Shown here: positions 1-10,510 of the stretch, in pieces
How positions within the stretch are numbered: position 1 is the stretch's first letter
Layout of the letters: every line of letters starts with the position of its first letter
Assembly: GCA_013396525.1 (NCBI GenBank)
Contig: VWYX01000010.1
Location: 2,765,777-2,829,776 of the forward strand
DNA from: Chaetorhynchus papuensis
Lineage: Eukaryota; Chordata; Aves; Passeriformes; Rhipiduridae
Direction: 5' to 3'
DNA: 64,000 nt
Notes under the pieces: generated by a model
Database searches by the model: none
What the model was told of the DNA's origin: nothing
What the model saw: the letters and a program-made list of their open reading frames with translations, nothing else
Made by a program: the position numbers and the translations under genes

Positions 1-149
1 GAACTGTTATTCCTATTTCTTATCTCTTTGCCTGAAAGCCCCTTAATTTCAGAATTATAATAATTCAGAGGGAATTTTCCTTTCCAAGTAAGGCTCCTGC
101 CTTCCTTAGCAGGCACCTGTCTTTCAAACCAAGACACAGAGTTTAAACT

Positions 150-2262
150 AGATGTGATAGGACAGAGGGACAATATCAGGCCTGCCATCAGCAAGCTATG
201 GGATGACAGGTCAAGGTTAGAGGGACAGGGTGCTAGCAAGGGCCCACTGCCAGTGGCTCTGAACTGTGCTAGCCATACTGGACCACCCTTCCAGTCTTGC
301 AGAGATGAGCCAGGGACTTCTGAGGTAAGAGAACCAACAGGGAAAACACAGGAAAATATATTGAAGGAATTAAGGGGTGTTCCTCTAGGAAGGCAATATG
401 TCTATCAGCCCACCTGAAGTGCAACAATACACGCAACGTGGGCAACAAACAGGAGGAGTTGGAAGCCCCTGAGCTGCTAGAAAGTTATGACCTTGTTGCT
501 CATACTGAAACTTGGGAGAAACTATCAGTGATGCGACTGTCAATGGTTACAGGGTATTCAGAAAAAACTGGGGAGGAAGAATATATGGAGAGGTTGCCCT
601 CTACATCAAGAGGTGGATAAAGTGTGAAGGGCTGTCTCTGCAGAAGAACCATGGGCAGGTCTGAAGTCTGTGGGTAAGAATCAGAGACAAAAGCAACAAA
701 GGGATCCCTGTGGGTGGTGTCTACTGCAGATAAAGGGGACTCTATTGACAAAGACTACTTGCTCCAGCTACAGAAGGCATCACACTCACAGGTTCTTGCC
801 CACTCTGATACCTGCTGCAAAAATAGCACAGCAAGCTGCAGGCAACCCAGACAACTCAGGGAATCTGAGGAGGATAATTTCTAGAGCCAGGGCATAGACA
901 GCAGCCCTACCAGAGGGGATGAAATACTGGATCTGATGGTTATCAGTGTAAACAAGCTAATCTTGAACATAAAAACTGGGGAGAGCCTGGGCTGCAGTGA
1001 TCATGCATTGGTAGAGTTTGCAGTCCTGAGAGATAGAGGTCAGGCAAGGAAAAAGTTATGCCCCTGAATTTTAGGAGAGCAAAATTCCAGCTCTTCAGGG
1101 AGATAGTCAACATGATTCCCTGGGAGACTTCCCTCAGAGACAAGGGAGTGGAACACAGCTGGCAGATTTGTAGGGAAGTGTTCCACTGAGCTCAAAAGCT
1201 GGCAACCCCCAGGAGCAAGACATCAGGAAAAAAGGCAAGAAGCCAGTATGGCTCAGTAGAAAACTGCTGGTCAAATTAAAGGGAAAGAAACAAATGCACG
1301 TATATTGGAAACAAGTGCAGATAACCTGAGAAAAATATAGAGATGAAGTACAGTACTTTAGGGATATGGTGAGGAAGTCCAAGATGAAGCTGTAACTGAA
1401 CAGGTTAGGAACTCAAAGAAGGGTTTTTACAGGCATGTTAAACAGAAAAGGAAGGTCAAAGAAGGTGACCCACTCTGATAAACAAGGGTGGAAAACTGGA
1501 ACCAACAGATGAGGAGAAGGCTGAGGTACTCAACAAATTTTTGCCTCAGTGTTCAGTGTCATCTCCTGTTTCTACAGTGGATGGATGGCAGGATGGAGAG
1601 TGGGGGAGCAGAGTCCCTCCCACTCTCCATGATATTTGAAAAGTCCTGGAAGTCAGGTGAAGCCCCAGGTGACTGAAAATAAGGAAAAATTGTGCCTGTC
1701 TTTTAAAAATGTAGAGAAAGAAGCACCCTGGGAACAACTGGAAACAGATCCTCCTAGAAGCTATGTTAAGGCATGTGGGGGCCAGCTAGCATGGCTTCAT
1801 CAACAAGTCCTGCTTGACGAGTCAAGTGGCCTGCTATGATGGAGTGACTACAACAGGGGAAAGGGAAGAGCTACAGATGTCATTTATCCGGATTTCTGTA
1901 AAGCCTTTGACACAACACCCCACAACATCCTTCTCTCTTAAATTAGAAAGAGAGGGATTTGATGAGTGGACTGCTAGATGAATAAGAAACTGGTTGGATG
2001 GTGACATCCAGAGGGTAGCGGTCAATGGCTCAGAGTCGTGATGGACATCAAAGATCAGTGGTGAAAATGAAAGAGAGTAGGTTTAGATTAGATGTTAGGA
2101 AGAAATTCCTACCTGTGAGGGTGGTGAGGCAGTGGAAGAGATGCCCAGAGACACAGTGAATATCTTTCCCTGGAAGGCATCCCTGTCCATAGTAGGGCGG
2201 CTGTAGCTAAATCATCTTTATGGTCCCTCCCAACCCAAACCATTCTATGATTCTATGATCTG
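150..2262 (+). mobile_element. CR1 LINE, decayed, with internal deletion
   Basis: Non-LTR retrotransposon of the CR1 family, sense on the plus strand. From about 300 to 430 it matches the stretch between CR1 ORF1 and ORF2. ORF2 endonuclease pieces follow: GNKQEELEA near 440, and SLGCSDHALVEF then NFRRAKFQLF-like sequence near 985-1100 once frameshifts are allowed. The RT region contains a MIFEKSWKSGEAPGD-like piece at 1629-1676 and a KAFDTTPHNILLS-like piece near 1890-1940. It ends in a CR1 3' UTR with CCCTCCCAACCCAAACC and the tail ATTCTATGATTCTATGA (2243-2260). Reading frames are broken throughout, so it is inactive. At about 2061-2068 the sequence jumps from the RT core straight into the 3' UTR; the sister copy at 3190-4447 has roughly 700 bases there. 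The 5' boundary is uncertain and may lie at or before the window start. Confidence 0.9.
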
Positions 2263-3185
2263 TTCTCAATTTTCAGGTTTAACTATATGTACTTTGTGTA
2301 ATCCCAGGAAACTCCTATGGATAAAGCTGAAAAATAAGCAACATTTCATATAATTATTTCCACTTCTTTTATTACTTAGAAAATTAAGAAAGAATTACCA
2401 TTTCTTTCCCATCCTGAATGAATGTTTAAGAGTTTCTAGGTTTTCTGCAAAGGAAAGAAAATGTTGGATCTAGTGGCTAAAATCACCATGAGATATAATT
2501 TTTTCAGTATCCCAGTCCATGTTATACGGATCCTAGCTGCTTCTCTGGAAAGGCATTGATCTTCTGCAGACTGTGTGATACATCTATTCATGCAGACACA
2601 CACACAGTCTGCTTTTAAAAGTATCCTGACAATAGTTCCCAGAGAGGGCAAAAGAGTCTAACATGTTGAAAAGACTGAATATAGGTGTAGTTTCTGTTCA
2701 CTTGCCCAGCCAAAAGTGGTGGTGACTTTCTTCAAAATTGTGTGAAGAAAAAAGAATCAGAGAATCTCATTATCTTTTGAATAGACTATTTTGAATTCTC
2801 CAGTTTCCCAGAGAGATTTGAAGTACCATTGTACTACACACTGCACAAATCACTCTCATACCAGGTCTACTCTCCTGACAATCTCACTTTTTTGATGGTA
2901 TGTTGTTCTTAGACATGATCGCAACTACTCATGAGGGTTTAATTTATTGAGAAAAAAACATATGAATTATCTTGTATTATAGAGCTAAGCCATGGAAGAA
3001 TCGCTAAGACCTATGGAAAGTGACACTAGATTTTGTCTTTTAATCAAGATACATTTATTTTTCTGACAGTTAGCTCAGTAGCCTGGACTGTCAATCATCT
3101 CACCATAATGAGAATTTAATGCGCTATCTTCACACATGTATGTGAAATAGCAAAACACATTTTGATTTGAAACACATCTGGTTCA
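2263..3185. other. Unique AT-rich spacer between two CR1 copies
   Basis: No gene or recognisable repeat. It holds a short (AC)n run at about 2595-2608 and otherwise unique AT-rich DNA. A minus-strand open frame here (2436-2651) reads through the AC run and has no coding character. Confidence 0.6.
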
Positions 3186-3189
3186 AAAC

Positions 3190-4447
3190 AGCCAGCATGG
3201 CTTCAAGAAGAGTAAGTCCTCCCTGACCAACTCAGTGGCCTTCTAGGATGGGGTGGCTGCATCAGTGGACAAGGGAAGGGCTACAGATGTCATTTATCTG
3301 GACATCTGTAAAGCCTTTGACACGGTCCCCCACAACATCCTTCTCTCTTAAAATGGAGGGAGATGGATTCAATGAGTGGACTGTTAGATGAATAAGAAAG
3401 TGATTGGACAGTGGCATCCAGAGGGTAGTGGTCAATGGCTCAGAGTCCCAATGGACATCAGGGAGAAGTGGTGTCCCTCAGGGGTCCATATTGGGACCAG
3501 CGTTATTTAACATCTTCATTAATGACACAGACAGAGGGATCGAGTGCACTCTCAGCAAGTGTGCAGATTTGCAGTGTGGTGCAGCTGACACGCCTGAAGA
3601 ATGGGACATCACCCAGAAGGCCCTGGACAAGCTTGAGAAATGGGTTCATGGGAATCTCATGAGGTTTAGTAAGACCAAGTGCAAGGTGCTGCACCTGGGT
3701 CAGGGCAGTCCCCAGTATCAGCACAGGCTGGGGATGGACAGATCAGAGCAGCCCTGCCCAGAAGGACTTGGGGGTGCTGGTGGGTGAGAGGCTGGACATG
3801 ACCCAGCCATGGGCACTCCCAGCCCAGAGAGCCAAACGTGTCCTGGGCTGCATCCAAAGCAGTGTGGGCAGCAGGGCCTGAGAGGGGATTCTGCCCCTCT
3901 GCTCTGCTCTGCTGAGACCCCACCTGCAGTGCTGCATCCAGCTCTGGGGTCCCAGCACAGGAAGGACATGGAACTGTTGGATCGAGTCCAGAGGTCACCA
4001 AGACCATCAGAGGGCTGGAGAACCTCTCCTGTGAAGAAAGGCTGAGAGAAATGGGATTGTTCAGTCTGGACAACAGAAGCCTTGGGGTGACATAATGGCA
4101 GCCTTTCAGTACCTGAATAGAGCCTTCAAGAAAGCCAAAAAGAGACCTTTTACAAGGGCATGTAGTGACAGGAAGGGGGAATGGGTTCAAACTCAAGGTT
4201 TGAAAAACTGTAGGTTTAGTTTAGATATTAGGAAGAAATTCTTCCCTGTGAGAGAGGCGAAGTAGAGGAAGAGGTTGCCCAGAGAAGTTCTGGATGCCAT
4301 ACCCCTGGAAATGTTCAAGGTTAGGTTTGAGTGGGACTCGAAACAACCTGTGCTATGAAAGGTGTCCTTGCCCTCCTCAGGGGGTCTGGAACTAGATGAT
4401 TTTTTAGGTCCTTTACAAACCAGGCCATTTTATGATTCTATGATTTC
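3190..4447 (+). mobile_element. CR1 LINE, 5'-truncated, RT to 3' tail
   Basis: Starts in the middle of the ORF2 reverse transcriptase (the GFxxGKS-type block, here read as ASMASRRVSPP-like after frame loss) and continues to the 3' end. The frame open at 3404-3787 shows RT motifs: RVVVNGSESQW, then SGVPQGSILGPALFNIF, then LMRFSKTKCKVLHLG. The catalytic FADD box is destroyed: where FADDTKL is expected the frame reads CADLQCG, so the enzyme would be dead. Beyond 3787 the rest of ORF2 (HLEYCIQLW-type and RRLGDIMAAFQYL-type segments) is present with frameshifts, then the 3' UTR and a tail ATTTTATGATTCTATGA (4430-4446). Close in sequence to the copy ending at 2262 over the shared RT part, so both come from one subfamily. 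Confidence 0.93.
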
Positions 4448-7400
4448 TTAAGAACCAGAAGGTGTTATAACCCATGAAAGAGCAGTACAATATCTTCAAA
4501 CACACATTATGCATGTCTTACACTATTCATAAGCACTATGCATAACAGTAATTTCTAGAAATATGCAATTAATTTAACATCTCTAGCAAAACTTTTGAAG
4601 AGTTGAATTGACTATGAAATCACTGTCACTCATCTTAAGTTTTTTATACATTTTTAAAATGATAACTCAGGAGATCATGCTGGTTTTAAAGCAGTAATAG
4701 ACCACAGACCTGATGAATTTGGAAGCTAAGATCTAGAGAAAGTGGTTTTTTAGAAAAGGATACAGCTCTTAACAACTAAATATAAAAAGGACACGAATGT
4801 GCAAACAAAAGAGCTTGCCAAATTGCTCAAAGAGAAGAGAAGGGTTTAAAAACTTTTCTCCTGAGTGCTGTTATCTGGCTTTTTATTGTAACTTCTGTCG
4901 TCACTGCTTTATTCCCTTGCTTCCCAACCCTCCCTTCCTCCATCCTCCTCCCCTAAGCTGAGGTACCGCAAAAGAGTTTCCACAAAAAGCCAGATAGTCT
5001 CCTTCCTGCCAAAAGAGTGATTAAAAAGAGTAAATGTCTATACTTATGCATGCCTGTTGTTCTGAGAACACCAGTCTTGCCAATACATATAAATGAATGG
5101 AAAGACCAATTGATTAATAGTAATATGGGAAATATTAGTCTTCTTTTGCTGCATACATTTAAAACCAGATGACTTTTCCATTATTTCATGCTATATCTGA
5201 AGTTCTCCTTGTCACCCATGTCTTTAATGTTTGTCCAGAATATTTTTGTATTTCCACCAAAAAAGAGAGAAGCAGAAGCCACATGTATGTATGTTGCTGG
5301 CAAACATTTCTGTCGCTTTCACCTCAAGCACAAGAACCAGACAGGCCAGATGGCGAGGCTTTTAAAGGTGCTGAGCTTCGTAGTAGTTTCCACTGATTTC
5401 AGACAGTCCTCTATATATCTAGTGTACTTCACACATTTAGGTCAAGAGCTACATTAACAGCTTGAGTATGGAGATTTGCATCGTCACAGTATAGTCAATG
5501 AGACTGTGCAGCAATTATACAAATCCCTCTCCTCTGGATGGCTAACAATGATTGTAGGACAATCAATCTACACTGATTTTCATACTGTAAGACAATAAAC
5601 TTGGTATTTATGTAACAGCCAGAGTGCAGGGAAAAACATAACAGGGGAAAAAATGTGCCATTATATATCATTATGCTAACTGTACAGCAATCTGGAGAAT
5701 AAAATTCCATTTCAGTATGACATCCAGTGAGCACTTAGTTTCATCATAGACTATAAAGTATATTTTTCCACACCAAATTATATGATTTTTGGCAGAAAAA
5801 GAGACATTAGCTTACACCTCAAGCTGTCAGAGTTTGTTTTTTAAAAAATCAAATCATTTCCTTCTATCATAAGTCACGAGGGACAAATCTGGAAACATGC
5901 AAGGCCAAGTCTGAGTTAGCTTACACCCTTTTCAACCCCATTAACTTCAGTGGTATTGGCCAGGGTTGTGAGTAAAGCTGGAATTTGGCCCATGGAAATA
6001 ACTCTTGTTTCCAGCATGTTTTTGGGTTTTTTTCTTTTACTATGCATGTTACAGCAGTTTTAGACCATATTTCTTTATCTGAGAAATATTCAAAAGATAT
6101 AAGTAAGGGCATAATTAGAAATGACTCAATTCATTTCATGCAAATCCTGGCATTCAAAATAATATGCATATCACTAAACATGAGACAACATTCTCTTTCA
6201 AAAATGGCTTTATTAAATTACGCTACATTAACAGAATGCTGCCACTAGCAGAAATTTTCTCAGACACAGAATCACTGTTTCTCAGATATGACTTGTTGAG
6301 ACACTCTCGAATACAAGCAGAAGGTTTTCTCTCTGTGGGAAGCACATATGGTGAATCCAGCTCCTGATGCAGTCCAGGCAATGTTGTGGAAAGCACACAC
6401 CCGAAACACCCTGAGATTAAGATGCATGAGTTAACTTCCTGCCTCTCCATGTTGTTAACCTTTGCTGTTTCCGTAGAGTTCTCCAGGAGCTGTACATGTC
6501 ATTTAAACACCATGGCTTCTGCCTTGTCCTTCATTTTTTTTTTCTCTACCCTAGAGCTGAGAAAGCAACAGCAACAGCCTGATAGAGAAAGCGCTGATCC
6601 CAGTGTGACAAAACTTTTTGTTTGGAACTGGTTTTGGCCACTACTTTTGACATTACTATATAGAACATTAGAAAAAAAAAGTTAGATTTTATAATTATAT
6701 CCTAGATTTCAAGAGTGTTTCAAGAATATCTTTCTGTTTTCAGTACTGTGTGATTTTTTCCTACAAAGTAACCCTACATCAACCTAGGCTGAAATTCCAG
6801 AACTCACCTGTTCTTTCAATTTCTCCTCTTCAGAATTTAAATGAGCTACAGACATAAACTGCTAAAATAATCCTTCACAAATTGCAGAGATCAAGAAGGT
6901 TTTACCAGATTTGTGCAGCCATTTGCTTTTCAATTTATTAGCAATATAAGAGACCTGTAAACCTACTACTGCCTGTTCTTAACATTTGCAGAAAGAGATT
7001 TTTCTAATCCATTGTGGCAGTGAATGTTTATATTTCTTCTCCTGTGTCTTGGAACTTGGCCCACTATAAATATACTAAACAGAGTCCCTTTCCCTGAGGG
7101 TTTCTCTGAGTTTACAATCCTATTGTGTTCTTTACTCAGCACACTTCTTTGGTTTAAATAATCTTTCTACTGCCGCCAGAGTTTTGAAGGTGGTGGTGAG
7201 AATTTCATTAATCATATATCCTCTAAAACATACCTACACAAATGACTTTATAATATCATTGAAATTAGCTGACAGCTAGTAGCATAAATAGATCAAATGG
7301 GGGATTAACTGAAAATAGATTTGAGACCTAGGTTTTAGAACTGTTGAAGTCACCTTATTTGCTCAGGAGAGAGATTCTTAAACATGGAGTTTTTCTATGT

Positions 7401-8908
7401 ACTGTAAGCATGCACATCTAATATTTCTTTTTTTCATAGGTCAAAGATTTTTGCTCATGATTGTATACATTTTGAAGAACAGGTATTAAATTCTGTTCCT
7501 GGAAATCACCAAGATATTAAAAAAACCCCAAAACAATAAGTACACAAAATCTCTGTCAATGCTTATAAATATACCAAGGAGTGTCCTTTCTTACTTTCAG
7601 AGTGACTGAATGTATAAACATACATCATAGAAGAGATGTCTTCCCAAATTTTACTTCTTTTTATTTCATCAAAGTGTCTGAATATTTTTCAAGTATTATA
7701 GAAATTCTAATAAATTCTAGACTGTCTCCTGTTTTGCTGGGTTTAACCTACCTAAAAAATAGTTTGTTGTAGAACTAAAAGGTACTACAGGTGTTTTGGG
7801 GTTTGTTTTGTTTTTCCCTTTTATATGTCTTACATGATGAAAGACCAAAGGAAAGTTAGTCACATGCTGGACTTTGCGAAATAACTTTATGCAAGAAGAA
7901 TGAGTATGCTAAACAGTTAGAAAATTGTGTAAAATTGTGTTTAAATATATTTTCAACAGTTAAAAAAAAGTATCAAATCTTGCTGGTAAAATAAATTGCT
8001 GATGTTCTAGCCTTTAGGCTTACATAGGAGACTAGGGGGAGACTTGCCTAAAAATTACTTGATCAAAAGGCAGCTTGGTGCATTTTCTCCCTACGTGATA
8101 CACACCAGCATTTTAAAAGAAAGCTGAGTCTATACCATGAGGTGGATCTACACCTTTTCTTTAAAATAAATTTAAAAAAATAAAATTTAAAAAAAAAAAA
8201 AAGTAATCCAAACCAAAGTGCCGTGCCAGTGAAGCTCACTATTAATTTTGCTGCTGCTCAATACTGTGGAAAGGCAATCCATTACATCTCAGATTGGACA
8301 TCTTGGCTGCAGCAACACAGGATTTCCCAGTGGTCTTCAATTTGTAGTCCGTCAGGAGTTATCTGTCAGCAAGTCCTTTATGGTAATGAATCAGAGCAAC
8401 ACAATTGTGCCAATAAAAGACGTAGTGGATTTGAGATGCAGACTTGTGTGGGGGAAAGAAAAAAAATACAGATAAAACCTTTTATAGAGTGCACTTAAAC
8501 CTCAGTTGAAAAAAATTTTAGTATGCATTCCCTGTGCATTTGGGGTAGGAATGTATCTGTTCTGACCGAAGTGAGGAGAAGTCAATGGTCCACAGAAAGT
8601 GAATGAAAATAAACCAAAAGAAAATCAGATTTTTTGAGGTTTTTATTCATCTGTCCAGAAACATTTTTCTCCCTAGATGCTTCTTCATAGCCCTGAGAGT
8701 TCAGAGAACATGGCCCAGGAGGACAATTCTTTCAGCCTAAAAAAAAAAAAAAAAAAAAGGTAAAAAACAGTTTTATATAACCACCAAATCATGCATTAAT
8801 TGAGCAGGTAAAAACAACGAGACAGAGAGAACACTGTGTATTTGTATACTACCATAATACAAAACTGACGCAGGAGATGATTACGTGAATAAACAATGAA
8901 AATTTTAA
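4448..8908. other. Gene-free unique sequence
   Basis: AT-rich unique DNA. Short open frames occur on both strands (for example 5188-5457, 6386-6685, 8223-8498) but none has paired splice signals, protein motifs or a consistent frame that I can support. A-rich runs lie at 8162-8203 and 8740-8758. No old repeat is recognised. Confidence 0.5.
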
Positions 8909-9079
8909 GAGAAAGGGAAAAGGAAAGGAGAAGGGGAAAGGGGAAGGGGAAGGGGAAGGGGAAGGGGAAGGGAAAGGGAAAGGGAAAGGGAAAGGGAAAG
9001 GGAAAGGGAAAGGGAAAGGGAAAGGGAAAGGGAAAGGGAAAGGGAAAGGGAAAGGGAAAGGGAAAGGGAAAGGGAAAGG
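8909..9079 (+). repeat. (GGGAAA)n / (GGGGAA)n polypurine microsatellite
   Basis: Purine-only tract on the plus strand. The first part (about 8930-8968) is GGGGAA units, the second (about 8969-9078) is near-perfect GGGAAA units, about 18 copies. Repeated runs of three to four guanines spaced by two or three adenines fit the G-quadruplex pattern, and the pure purine/pyrimidine asymmetry fits triplex-prone DNA. Long open frames on both strands here (Lys-Gly repeats on plus, Pro-Phe repeats on minus) are by-products of a hexamer that cannot produce stops. Confidence 0.97.
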
Positions 9080-9334
9080 AGAGAGTTTTTTTAGAAAAGG
9101 GTATGGTTTATTCGGAAGAAACACGAAGAGACAAGTTACCTACTGGGACAAAATTTTATATAACATATCTAAGTTCTACAAGTAACTTTCATGAGCATTT
9201 TTCATACCAGCAGGTAAGAAATCCCATGAATTAATGTGAAGAAACACAGCCAGAATACCTACCCATCATTTATTATCTTAATGAATAATAATAAAAGATA
9301 TCTCGAGTTACATAAGATAAATGCAGATGACCTG

Positions 9335-9477
9335 CAAGAGGTGTCCAAAGAGACTATGGAATCTCCTCAGATATTTTTGACAGTACAGCAATCTGAACAC
9401 ACCTTAAATTGAAGAGAGACAAGGCTAGATGAACTTCAGTGATCCTTTCCAACCCCAAGTATTTTATAATCTTGATC
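9335..9477 (+). mobile_element. CR1 3' UTR/tail fragment
   Basis: Short 5'-truncated CR1. It holds a diverged GTGGAATCTCC...GATATTTTTGACAGTACAG segment, then AGGCTAGATGAACTTCAGTGATCCTTTCCAACCCCAAGTATTTTATAAT, a decayed version of the CR1 terminal block. The tail octamer is degenerate, so this is an old copy. A second CR1 starts directly after it. Confidence 0.75.
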
Positions 9478-10510
9478 AGCTAAAGGGTCAGGCTCAGAGA
9501 ATTGTAGTAAATGGGGCAACATCTGACTGGCTACTAGACACTAATATGTTCCCCACTGCTTGATTTTAGGGTTAGTCATCTTCACTGTTTTCATCATTGC
9601 CCTGAACACAGGCACAGACTGCTCAGCAAGTAAGTTTGCCAACAATATTGAATTAGGAAGAGCTATTTATTACCTTCAGGGCAGAGAGGTCTTGAAGAGA
9701 CCTTTAGAGAGTTTAGAACACTGGGCAATCACCACTTGCAGAAGTTTAACAAGGACAAAATGTCAGATTCTGCATCTGGAGTGGTGTAATCCTGGATGTC
9801 TTATAGATCAAGGGATGAGAGGCTGGAACACAACTCTGCAGAAAGGCATCTGAGAGTTTTGGATGATGCTAAGCTCAGTGTGAGTCAACACTTTGTCCTG
9901 GCATCCAAAAAGGTCAACCACATCCTAGCATGCATTAACCATCAAGAGAAGTCATTGTCCCATTACACTCAGTATTGGTGAGGTCTCTGTGTGCAGTTTT
10001 GGGCTCAACAACAGAAGCAGGATGGAGAAATATGAGAATGTGTCCAAAGGATGGCAACAAAGATGGTGAAAGAACTAGAGGGTGTGACTTAGGAGCAGCA
10101 GCTGAGGGTACCACATTTGTTCATCTTAGAGTAGCAGAGGCATAGGGGTGACCTCATCGTTGTCTACAACATCCACATGAGGGGAAGCAGGGAGAGGAGT
10201 GCTGATCTCTTCTTTCTGGTGCCTAGTGCTGGGACATGAGGGAAAAGTTATGTCAAGGAAAAATTTAGAACAGATATTGGAAGAAAACGTGCTTTATTGA
10301 GAGAGTGGTCAAGCAGTTAAACAGGCTCAACAGAGAAATGCTCATGGTGCCAAGCCTGTTGGTGTTCAAAAAATGTTTGAACGATGTGTTCAGATATATA
10401 ATTCATCTTTTTGGTTGACCTGTGCGGAGTCATGAGTGGGACTCAATGATCCTCATGGGTCCCTTCCAGCTCAGGGTCTCCCATGTTTCTACAAATCTAT
10501 GATTCTGTTG
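9478..10510 (+). mobile_element. CR1 LINE, RT C-terminal half to 3' tail
   Basis: Sense CR1 abutting the previous tail. It starts at the RT segment corresponding to VVNGxxSDWLL (about 9500). It continues through a diverged VPQGxVLGxVxFNIFIIALN-type region (9560-9620, where the frame reads VIFTVFIIALNTGTDCSASKFANN), then SLTRTKCQILHLEW, then HLRVLDDAKLSVSQHFVLASKKVNHILACI (in part). The 3' UTR ends with GGACTCAATGATCCTCATGGGTCCCTTCCAGCTCAGG and an ATCTATGATTCTGT tail. Several stops and frameshifts make it non-coding. It resembles the CR1 subgroup seen at 23500-24138 and 54737-55044. Confidence 0.85.

Noticed and set aside
3666..4196. 176-codon minus-strand open frame
   Set aside because: It is the complement of CR1 ORF2 and 3' UTR; the high GC of CR1 keeps it open.
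8849..9234. Long open frames on both strands (Lys-Gly and Pro-Phe repeats)
   Set aside because: They are translations of the (GGGAAA)n array, whose unit contains no stop in any frame.
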